A stretch of DNA of 27,827 nt from a virus. The translations under genes were made by a program, and so were the position numbers. Where the stretch lies: IMG/VR virus record IMGVR_UViG_3300037150_000095, positions 1 to 27,827 of that record; one strand, 5' to 3'. Positions 22,404 through 27,827 of this stretch are shown piece by piece (position 1 is the first letter of the stretch; every line of letters starts with the position of its first letter). The notes below the pieces were generated by a model that was not told the DNA's origin, searched no databases, and was given only the letters and a program-made list of their open reading frames with translations.

Positions 22404-22886
22404 TTAGTCGGGTTTTTCAGTAGGAACTTTAGTCCGCCCGATAAACAGTGGACTCAAATGCAGCGTCTCAGGCGTAATCATGGCGTCGTAGTCGGCCAAG
22501 ACATTCAAAGGCTGGAGTCCTGCCGCCTGCATGAACTCAAGCATCAGTTGTGAGCAGATGACACGCTGCGGCGACCAGATGCGCTTGTGGAAGAACAGGC
22601 CGAGGATGTCCCGATAGTTGTATTTCTGGCCGAGTTGCGATTCAAGGAAGTTGTGGGCTGCGGCAAATTGTTTGGCGCTGACAGGAAGAAAATAACGTCG
22701 TTCGCGAGATGGCTTGACCCAGTTCAATGCGCGCGTCTCGACACCTGTACCCGAGTGCGCCCCAGTCCAGCCGGTTCCGGCTCGGTTCTGAGCCTCCGTG
22801 TGGCACCAGAGTGAATCAGTCGTCCAGGTGATAGCACGACTGACCCAATCTGGCTCGTCTATGAAGCGGATGACTAGGTTTGGCAT
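22404..22886 (-). CDS. Papain-like (YiiX/NlpC-P60 type) cysteine hydrolase
   Basis: A 160-residue protein. The order His first, Cys later (WCHTEA with His29; VICSQLMLEFMQAAG with Cys111) is that of the circularly permuted papain-fold hydrolases such as YiiX. Between them are KQFAAAHNFLESQLGQKYNY and RDILGLFF, typical of that fold (the YNY-D-x-x-G/L region before the cysteine). Members cleave amide or thioester bonds in cell wall peptides, lipids or other substrates. There is no signal peptide. It lies downstream of the endolysin and could assist lysis or modify the host envelope, but a virion role cannot be excluded. Codon use looks like the neighbours. Confidence 0.6.
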   Translation of the reverse strand: MPNLVIRFIDEPDWVSRAITWTTDSLWCHTEAQNRAGTGWTGAHSGTGVETRALNWVKPSRERRYFLPVSAKQFAAAHNFLESQLGQKYNYRDILGLFFHKRIWSPQRVICSQLMLEFMQAAGLQPLNVLADYDAMITPETLHLSPLFIGRTKVPTEKPD

Positions 22887-22892
22887 GGGGGT

Positions 22893-23312
22893 CTAGCCTG
22901 CGGGAGCGGGCGCCGGTGCGGGAGTTGTGACCGCGACGGGGCCGGTTTGGAAGTTGTAGACATTTTGGGCGAACTGGGCGATGGCTGCCGTCACCGTTGC
23001 CGATTCTGTGATGCCCTTCGACGCTAGGACCGTGGTAACTCCCGGCGTGATGGCCTGCACAACGAGTGCCATCTTCTGTTCGGCGGTCAGAGTTGCGCCG
23101 GTCGACAGTGAGGCCGTGGCCGTCTTCTGGACGCCGACAATGGCGTTCACAACCAGGTCGTACTCAGGACCGACTGGCGACAGTGCCAGCAGCGGCTCCG
23201 CGGCAACCGCAGCCTCTTCCAGAACTGGAGCGGTTTTCTTGAAGAATCCGCCAATGGCGTCGATGAAGCGTTTGAATCCTGTCGGGGCTGGCGTTACTGC
23301 GGCGGTTGACAT
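22893..23312 (-). CDS. Small helical protein near the lysis genes
   Basis: The product is 139 residues from ATG 23312, with AAGGAGAAATC ahead; the longer frame to 23438 lacks a site. The N-terminus has an amphipathic helix (TGFKRFIDAIGGFFKKTAPV). The rest has Ala/Val-rich helices (VLEEAAVAAEPLLAL, LVVNAIVGVQKTATASL, TAAIAQFAQNVYNF) and a Pro/Ala tail. Hydrophobic stretches are short, so a true membrane segment is uncertain. The family is not recognised. Position next to endolysin and hydrolase hints at a lysis or envelope role; a small structural protein is the alternative. The GACAGGATTC near the start is a variant of the dispersed motif. Confidence 0.55.
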   Translation of the reverse strand: MSTAAVTPAPTGFKRFIDAIGGFFKKTAPVLEEAAVAAEPLLALSPVGPEYDLVVNAIVGVQKTATASLSTGATLTAEQKMALVVQAITPGVTTVLASKGITESATVTAAIAQFAQNVYNFQTGPVAVTTPAPAPAPAG

Positions 23313-23326
23313 GATTTCTCCTTGTG

Positions 23327-23650
23327 CTACTTGAGTGCTTTTGGGTCGGATGCCACTGCCTCTTTGTTTGCCGGAGGAGTGGGTACTGGGGTAGTGGTGA
23401 GCCGGGTGTTCGTGATGTTGAAAAGCTGATGCAGCCAATCATACATCCACAGTTTCATGGTGGTGGTGGGGATGGGAGCCGTTTTTACTCCTGAGGTGAC
23501 GACGAAGAGGAGAGCGCCTTCAATAGCCAACCGATTCCCGTAGAGATACGCGAAGAATTGCGGCCAGTTGACTTTCACTAAATGACCTCGTTCCAGCGTC
23601 GCCAGTATTTGAGGATCGCGCTGAAGAATCTCATACGGAGATAGTACCAC
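23327..23650 (-). CDS. Small possible membrane protein overlapping the endolysin gene
   Basis: The product is 107 residues from GTG 23650, overlapping the endolysin end by 20 bases; no clear ribosome site is seen, so coupling is likely. Residues about 40-58 (NRLAIEGALLFVVTSGVKTA) form a moderately hydrophobic segment that may cross the membrane, followed by an aromatic part (KLWMYDWLHQLFNITN) and a polar Thr/Pro tail. A holin or other membrane lysis factor is possible from position, but with one weak segment the evidence is thin. Confidence 0.45.
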   Translation of the reverse strand: MVLSPYEILQRDPQILATLERGHLVKVNWPQFFAYLYGNRLAIEGALLFVVTSGVKTAPIPTTTMKLWMYDWLHQLFNITNTRLTTTPVPTPPANKEAVASDPKALK

Positions 23651-24191
23651 TCGAAGGTTGCGCGGCCACCTGACTGACGCGGCTTGTCCAACCCTTGATG
23701 AATTTCTGCTGGCTTGGATTCGCTGCGACTATCGCCTCATAATGCGTCTGCTGGAGCCCGCAGTAGCCCTTCAGGAGCGCCACCGGATCGCATCCGTTGA
23801 CTGCGGCGATGGTTCCCGGCCCCATCACGCCGTCCGCACCCGCGCCGGCAGCCTCCTGAAGCAGCTTTACGGCCTCTCCTTGGCGTCCTGTGCCCTCTTC
23901 GTTCACAGCGAAACTCAGGAGCGCGTTGGCGAGCGCCTGGTTGCTGATCTGTGAGATTAGGAGCGGATTGGCGTAGGACTCGGCGTAGGATTGTTCCGCG
24001 ATCGAGAGGGCTGTCTGGGTGTTCATCGTCGAGTCGAAGAATCCGGCCGCAACGAGTTCAGGGTGATACTTGGCGGTCAGGCCGAATCGAGTCGTGCCGC
24101 CGAGGTCGCCGGGGATGTCAGTTATGACGCCGGAGAGAGTCGAATCCTCAAGCCGAAGGGTGAAATCTACGGCTATGGTGGGGTTAGCCAT
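23631..24191 (-). CDS. Endolysin, GH108-type N-acetylmuramidase with PG-binding domain
   Basis: A 186-residue enzyme that hydrolyses peptidoglycan glycan strands at the end of infection. Residues 10-40 carry the GH108 pattern: Glu15 as the likely catalytic acid in LRLEDS, then DIPGDLGGTTRFGLTAKYHP, equivalent to the D-P-x-D-x-GG-x-T-x-x-GI block. Residues about 75-180 match the partner peptidoglycan-binding domain, with FAVNEEGTGRQGEAVKLLQE and the ADGVMGPGTIAAVN motif. There is no signal peptide, so release would need a holin. The start ATG 24191 has GGTGGAGAT upstream and follows the small membrane protein gene directly. Confidence 0.85.
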   Translation of the reverse strand: MANPTIAVDFTLRLEDSTLSGVITDIPGDLGGTTRFGLTAKYHPELVAAGFFDSTMNTQTALSIAEQSYAESYANPLLISQISNQALANALLSFAVNEEGTGRQGEAVKLLQEAAGAGADGVMGPGTIAAVNGCDPVALLKGYCGLQQTHYEAIVAANPSQQKFIKGWTSRVSQVAAQPSSGTISV

Positions 24192-24527
24192 TTATCTCCA
24201 CCCCATCCCATGCTGAATTGCGGTCCAGGCGACTGTGATGGCTGCAACGATGACGGCAGTTCCTAGCGGTTGCTTCCACCATGCCTTAGCTTTCTCGTCG
24301 TCTTTCGTCTTCTGCACGAGAAGATAATCATCGATCTTGCCGCCAATCAGCCAGATAGTTTCAGTCATGGTCTGCATGGCTTTGTTTATATCGTGGATAC
24401 TGGTGCGATTTTGGTCGTGATTCGCTCGAGTTATTCTTTGATCTTCTACGCGGGCCTTGTGGAGCGACGCTATTTCCCCAACAAGCCTTTCTTGAACCAG
24501 CCGCAATTGGATCATGTCCTCGTCCAC
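24192..24527 (-). CDS. Small coiled-coil protein with C-terminal membrane segment
   Basis: The product is 111 residues from GTG 24527, chosen because AGGGGAG lies five bases ahead; TTG 24551 and ATG 24515 are alternatives. The first 80 residues form a charged helix (MIQLRLVQERLVGEIASLHK; DINKAMQTMTETIWLIGGKI) ending in KTKDDEKAKAWW. A hydrophobic segment (PLGTAVIVAAITVAWTAI) follows near the C-terminus. This layout and the position before the endolysin suit a holin-like or lysis-regulating membrane protein of the single-span type. It ends exactly where the endolysin gene begins. Confidence 0.55.
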   Translation of the reverse strand: MDEDMIQLRLVQERLVGEIASLHKARVEDQRITRANHDQNRTSIHDINKAMQTMTETIWLIGGKIDDYLLVQKTKDDEKAKAWWKQPLGTAVIVAAITVAWTAIQHGMGWR

Positions 24528-24537
24528 CTTTTCTCCC

Positions 24538-24702
24538 CTATCGCGGTCCAACTGCCTGTAATTTCCAGTAATCCCGATCCATCTCAGTACGTGCTATTTT
24601 CTCACGAAGATCCCGCAAATGCTGCTTCATGGACTCTGCCTCGTAATACTCCTTGCCGAGCAGGGTAATCATTTTAGGTGGTGGGCCGACGATCCCGCTC
24701 AT
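24538..24702 (-). CDS. 54-residue coiled-coil ORF
   Basis: A 54-residue product beginning MSGIVGPPPKMITLLGKEYY, then ESMKQHLRDLREKIARTEMD and RDYWKLQAVGPR. The ATG overlaps the stop of the exported beta-helix gene (ATGA), with GGGAGGA nine bases upstream, so both signal and coupling are good. It is highly charged and helical, probably a dimeric coiled coil. It ends just ahead of the next start. The longer frame in the same phase running to 25002 crosses the beta-helix gene and is a shadow. Function unknown. Confidence 0.6.
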   Translation of the reverse strand: MSGIVGPPPKMITLLGKEYYEAESMKQHLRDLREKIARTEMDRDYWKLQAVGPR

Positions 24703-26975
24703 TTCTGTGTTCCTCCCATCGTGACGTTGCCGCTCATTACGACCTGAGGACTGGTCGGCGCACCATAGTTGGACGCTCCTATGACTGGAGGGGTGGTGGT
24801 CGCCGTCCTGAAGTAGTCGTAGGGCAAGAGGCCCGTGTACGTCACGCCGCCCCCAACCGCAGGGCTTCCTGAGGCCGGCTCTAGGCTGTTTCCGCCCACA
24901 GCCGGGTTGAAGAGGTCCAGCGTCGATTGCGCGGTGGACGCCTGCGACGGCTCGTTCACCATTAGCGGATCGCTGGTGATGATCCCAGACGAAGAGTTGC
25001 AAGTCGTGTTGCGCACGCCATAGTAGATATTATTGGCGCAGTTGACCGTGATTGACGCATCCTCGATATAGAAGATCGCCGGAATCCCGCTGGGGGTGGG
25101 GATGTTCTGATACCCGAGGAAGATATTGTTGTTGACGACCACCGTCGAGGTGCAGGGCGAGTAGCCGGGGCACGCGATGTCGAAAGTTGTCGATGCGTTC
25201 GTGATCCAGGTGTTATTGCCGATGATCCAGGACGATCCGAGCGGAATCGTAGAAGCCACGACGTTACCCGAGGCTCGTCCGAAGTCGCTCAAATACTGGT
25301 TGTATCCAGAGGGCGTCCCGGCGATGGCCGCGCTCATGCGCCAGTTGCCGCTGACGGTCATGTTGTTCAGGAACGTCAAGCTTTGTGCCAGCGGACTGCC
25401 ACCCCACTTCCAGCTTTGCCCCATGCACCCGATGGATTCGGAATTGGTGATCACCAGCGTGGTGATGAACGTGTGCGGGCCGATGAAGCAGTCCTTGGTG
25501 TTGTAGTTGTCCACGCAGAAGTTGCAGATAAAGGAACTCAATGTAGATTGCTGGCCACTCCACGAGTCGCCAAAGCCGCCCGCGAGATCGTCATAGCATT
25601 TGCGGGCCGGGATCGCATCGACGTGCGGATACTGCTCGTAGCAGCCGTTCCAGTTCATCGTCACGTACTGAGCGTTGATCGATGCTCCTGTCGCATTGGG
25701 GGTCGAGTTGTTGGCCCAGGTTCCACTCTCGGTAGCCGAGGCGTTGGCGTGGGTGAAGTTGCCGACCATCTGTGTTGAAGTGGTGGAGGTCAGAGTAATC
25801 ACTTGCCCATTGAGGAAGGTGCTCGTTCCAAACCCGTTCAACACAATCAGCATCCCCGCATCCACCGTGCTTCCGGTATAGGTCAAGGTAATGACGTTCG
25901 AGGTAATCGAGTACGCGGAGATGGCTCCGTTATAAGTATTCGCATCGTCGAAGTTCCAGCCAGCGAATCCATTGAACCCCACGAAGGTCCGCGTCATGTT
26001 GATAATCGGGGCCCCGATAGGACCGAATATCCCCTGATCGGCAAAGCCATGCACATAAACATCAGTCAGGTTCACGTTGGCCGTTTGATTGTTGGTGAGG
26101 ATGCCCGAGCCAGCGTAATCGTCAGGCGGACTGGTCGAGCAGCCAATCTCGTTTGCAGGCGAACCGTGGCGTGTGCAATTCGGAGCCAGTTGCCACCATG
26201 TTGGTGAGGTAGACGGGGTGTTGGAGAGGTTAGAGTTTTGCAGGCTGACATAGACCGCACCGGCCGAACTGACTCCCTGCCCGATTGAGTACGTTGTCGC
26301 ATCGCTATACGCGGTATAGCTCGAAGCCTCAGTCTGATTGTGCGAGGTGATCTCCAAACCTTCAACATCGACGTACTGAGTATTCTGGAGATTCAACGTG
26401 TAGGCCAAGCCAAAGCCGCCGAATAGTTGAGTCTCGTTGGTTGTGCCGCCACCGTAGGGATACGTGCCGCTGATCGGCGTGCAGGTATAGGTGCCGTAAG
26501 CACAGCCGCCCAGTATCTTGGTGTGAGCGCCGGAGGTGCCTGCGGGGATGGGTGGAGCATAGCAGCCGGTATTGCCATAGGCGTAGCAGAAAAAGTTATC
26601 CCCAGGACTGCCGTTATTCTCGTCCCAACCTGTTCTACAGTTCGGATTTGAGGGATTGGTTTGGGTCGCAAGAGCGTGGCATCCCCGGATGACTACAGTG
26701 TCGCCGCCTGCAATCACCCACGCCAGCGGAACTGTCCCGTTCGCGAGGTCATAGAGGTAGCGCCAGTCATTGAAGCCGCACGCTTGGTTCGTGCCCGTGC
26801 CCGGATAGTCCGCGTCCACCTTGCCTGAGCACTGGCCCGACGTGTTGTTCACGGAATCGTATCTGGTCCCACCCCCGGCGCGAATATACCAAGTCGTAGA
26901 GCCGAACGCCGTCCCCACCATGAGGGCCAGCGTGAACAGCGTGAACAGTGTTGCGAGTTGAATCAGCCTACGCAT
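24699..26975 (-). CDS. Exported parallel beta-helix protein with sugar-binding-like insert
   Basis: The product is 758 residues from ATG 26975 (GGAGAAGG ahead). The signal peptide is residues 1-25 (basic start RR, core LIQLATLFTLFTLALMVGTA). The mature part resembles right-handed parallel beta-helix proteins such as pectate-lyase-like enzymes: GGDTVVIRGC, then TQYVDVEGLEITSHNQ, later QSLTFLNNMTVSGNW and SSWIIGNNTWITN. It has many cysteines, probably disulfides. At 221-263 lies a chitinase-type carbohydrate-binding module (YSDATTYSIGQG, YVSLQNSNLSNTPS, PTWWQL). At about 351-420 lies the same kind of beta module as in the 9585-10853 protein. It probably acts on surface or environmental polysaccharide. 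Lyase residues cannot be assigned. Confidence 0.7.
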   Translation of the reverse strand: MRRLIQLATLFTLFTLALMVGTAFGSTTWYIRAGGGTRYDSVNNTSGQCSGKVDADYPGTGTNQACGFNDWRYLYDLANGTVPLAWVIAGGDTVVIRGCHALATQTNPSNPNCRTGWDENNGSPGDNFFCYAYGNTGCYAPPIPAGTSGAHTKILGGCAYGTYTCTPISGTYPYGGGTTNETQLFGGFGLAYTLNLQNTQYVDVEGLEITSHNQTEASSYTAYSDATTYSIGQGVSSAGAVYVSLQNSNLSNTPSTSPTWWQLAPNCTRHGSPANEIGCSTSPPDDYAGSGILTNNQTANVNLTDVYVHGFADQGIFGPIGAPIINMTRTFVGFNGFAGWNFDDANTYNGAISAYSITSNVITLTYTGSTVDAGMLIVLNGFGTSTFLNGQVITLTSTTSTQMVGNFTHANASATESGTWANNSTPNATGASINAQYVTMNWNGCYEQYPHVDAIPARKCYDDLAGGFGDSWSGQQSTLSSFICNFCVDNYNTKDCFIGPHTFITTLVITNSESIGCMGQSWKWGGSPLAQSLTFLNNMTVSGNWRMSAAIAGTPSGYNQYLSDFGRASGNVVASTIPLGSSWIIGNNTWITNASTTFDIACPGYSPCTSTVVVNNNIFLGYQNIPTPSGIPAIFYIEDASITVNCANNIYYGVRNTTCNSSSGIITSDPLMVNEPSQASTAQSTLDLFNPAVGGNSLEPASGSPAVGGGVTYTGLLPYDYFRTATTTPPVIGASNYGAPTSPQVVMSGNVTMGGTQK

Positions 26976-27135
26976 GCGCCTTCTCCCGCCAGTCCATCTC
27001 CGCCAGCATTACCTCAGCCTGCATCACCGCATCGCCCTTGTCATACCACCAGCGCACCGTTACCGCAGCTATGCCGTACCGCGTGGCTACGCTCTCAACC
27101 GCAAGCTCGTGGATCGAAGTGCCGTTGATCTTCAT
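26968..27135 (-). CDS. 55-residue protein, possible helix-turn-helix
   Basis: The product is 55 residues from ATG 27135, which overlaps the stop of the exported 150-residue protein gene (ATGA); it overlaps the start of the beta-helix gene by eight bases. The sequence IHELAVESVATRYGIAAVTV followed by RWWYDKGDA resembles a helix-turn-helix (helix, RYGIA turn, TVRWW recognition helix), then VMQAEVMLAEMDWREKAHA as a final helix. If real, it may regulate the block, but such short proteins are hard to assign. The double overlap supports that it is translated. Confidence 0.5.
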   Translation of the reverse strand: MKINGTSIHELAVESVATRYGIAAVTVRWWYDKGDAVMQAEVMLAEMDWREKAHA

Positions 27136-27584
27136 GGCGCCACCACTGTGATCGTACACGTCGCTGTCGTCGTCGCGGGCAGCGGATCGGGCAGCGGCGC
27201 AGTCGTACAGGTGATGGTGTATGTGGTCGATACCACGGGCAGCGCAGGCACTTGGATCACCGCCCCGGTCGAGAGCGTCACGGTGTAAGCCGCAGACTGC
27301 TCAAGCGCGTATATCGACTTGGCCACACCGGGGTCAGGATCGCCGCCCAGCAACGCGCAGGGAGCCACAGACACGCAACTGACCACCAAAGGATACTTGG
27401 GGTTCGCCACCGTGTTCATCTTCAGTCCTGCGCCAAACTTGAACGCAACCGCAGTCCCAGTGGTCGATTGGATCGTAATGCCCTCTGCCCCAACTAGCAC
27501 AGCGTTTGCCGGAGCCTGCGCCCAGCCCGTGGCGACCCAGAGCGTGAGCAGGATAGATCCGAGAATGAGTTTGGCGATCTTCAT
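27132..27584 (-). CDS. Small Sec-exported protein
   Basis: A 150-residue protein with a clear signal peptide: MKIAKL, core ILGSILLTLWVATG, and cleavage at WAQA. The mature part is beta-rich with Thr and Val (GITIQSTTGTAVAFKFGAG; AAYTVTLSTGAVIQVP; TTYTITCTTAP) and four cysteines that could form disulfides. The family is not recognised. It starts next to a TAA stop and has no strong ribosome site, so coupled translation is likely. Together with the beta-helix protein it forms an exported pair, probably acting outside the host cytoplasm. Confidence 0.6.
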   Translation of the reverse strand: MKIAKLILGSILLTLWVATGWAQAPANAVLVGAEGITIQSTTGTAVAFKFGAGLKMNTVANPKYPLVVSCVSVAPCALLGGDPDPGVAKSIYALEQSAAYTVTLSTGAVIQVPALPVVSTTYTITCTTAPLPDPLPATTTATCTITVVAP

Positions 27585-27586
27585 GT

Positions 27587-27823
27587 TTATGGGTGTATCA
27601 CAAATGCTTGAAGCGGGTTGATTACGCCGGACGGTTGTGCCTGAATCCCGAATACCGATCCGGAATAGGCGCTGTTATTTGAATCTCCCGTCCAGGTGTA
27701 GTTCTGTGTGGTAGTTCCGCAGGCGTAGCAGAACGAATAGCCTCCGCCCTCCGTCGTGAAGCTCGCGTCGGTCATGCCACTGTAAACGGGATAAGCATAA
27801 GTCGCATTGCTCGGACTGCTCAT
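27587..27823 (-). CDS. 78-residue fibre-like protein or C-terminal part
   Basis: The ATG is only four bases from the window edge, so a longer upstream gene cannot be excluded; AGGG is all that is seen of a ribosome site. The sequence is Ser/Thr/Tyr/Gly-rich (MSSPSNATYAYPVYSGMTDA, FTTEGGGYSFCYACGTTTQN, YTWTGDSNNSAYSGSVFGIQ) and ends in INPLQAFVIHP, a style seen in tail-fibre and receptor-binding ends. No signal peptide is present. The role is unknown. It is three bases ahead of the exported 150-residue protein. Confidence 0.45.
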   Translation of the reverse strand: MSSPSNATYAYPVYSGMTDASFTTEGGGYSFCYACGTTTQNYTWTGDSNNSAYSGSVFGIQAQPSGVINPLQAFVIHP

Positions 27824-27827
27824 CCCT

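Larger units (their letters stand above)
246..22522. repeat. Dispersed motif family GAGTCCTG / CAGGACTC (about 23 exact copies)
   Basis: Exact GAGTCCTG on plus starts at 3833, 5168, 5867, 9133, 9786, 9964, 14225, 14602, 15176, 18044, 21313, 21712 and 22515. CAGGACTC starts at 246, 4037, 5947, 6736, 7059, 13225, 13338, 13612, 17372 and 22271. Base composition alone predicts about one copy. The best-conserved longer form is GGTGAGTCCTGTC. Close variants with one change (AATCCTGTC, CAGTCCTG, TAGGACTC) add a dozen or more. Copies lie mostly inside genes, in both orientations, plus in three hairpins. None is found in the portal gene or right of 22522. Confidence 0.75.

Noticed and set aside
246-22522. 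CRISPR array or insertion-sequence ends as explanation of the repeated motif
   Set aside because: Copies are only 8-13 bases, irregularly spaced, in both orientations and mostly inside genes; no cas or transposase gene is present.
23631-23650. 18-codon frame beginning at the ATGA that ends the endolysin gene
   Set aside because: Too short and ends in TAG; the 107-residue frame in another phase is longer and more protein-like.
24703-25002. Long version of the 54-residue frame
   Set aside because: The upstream part runs through the beta-helix gene in another frame; ATG 24702 has a good ribosome site and an ATGA overlap.

Overview
The window is a stretch of a tailed-phage (Caudoviricetes) genome or prophage. 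All genes I accept lie on the minus strand, so the transcriptional order runs from position 27827 down to 1. The layout is closest to podoviruses of the T7/P22 type. In transcription order it carries an exported-protein and lysis block, head genes (portal, scaffold, major capsid protein), tail adaptor and nozzle candidates, tail-fibre-like proteins, a GNAT-fold protein like T7 gp13, and Ala/Gln-rich internal virion proteins. No terminase, integrase or replication gene is visible, so lifestyle is undetermined. The Ig-like domain of the protein at 4196-4762 and the style of the exported proteins suggest an acidobacterial (Terriglobia-like) host. This is an inference only.

Right part (22404-27823): three secreted or small proteins, a 758-residue exported parallel beta-helix protein, two small coiled-coil/membrane genes, a GH108-type endolysin, a possible membrane protein, a small helical protein and a papain-like cysteine hydrolase. 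They are tightly packed, often with ATGA overlaps. A terminator followed by a promoter-like box closes this block at about 22320-22370.

Middle part (13664-22298): small head-associated proteins, a large portal protein carrying a zinc ribbon, an unlisted 38-residue ORF joined to both neighbours by ATGA overlaps, a histidine phosphatase, a roughly 300-base structured non-coding stretch, scaffold, major capsid protein, and a protein with a Sec signal peptide. Left part (1-13579): two virion proteins of unknown role, tail adaptor and nozzle candidates, a circularly permuted tmRNA gene (6311-6660), fibre-like proteins, the GNAT-like protein and internal virion proteins. One of the internal virion proteins appears to be extended by a -1 programmed frameshift at 1619-1657.

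The most unusual signals are: (1) the permuted tmRNA, with encoded tag AEDNFALPVAA, lying inside a phage structural operon; (2) a short dispersed motif, GAGTCCTG, present about 23 times against about 1 expected, in both orientations, with variants paired into stem-loops, much like a DNA-uptake-sequence family; (3) a box, TGATACTCT, repeated five times and only just upstream of genes, probably a phage promoter; (4) a textbook frameshift signal; and (5) three Sec-exported phage proteins.
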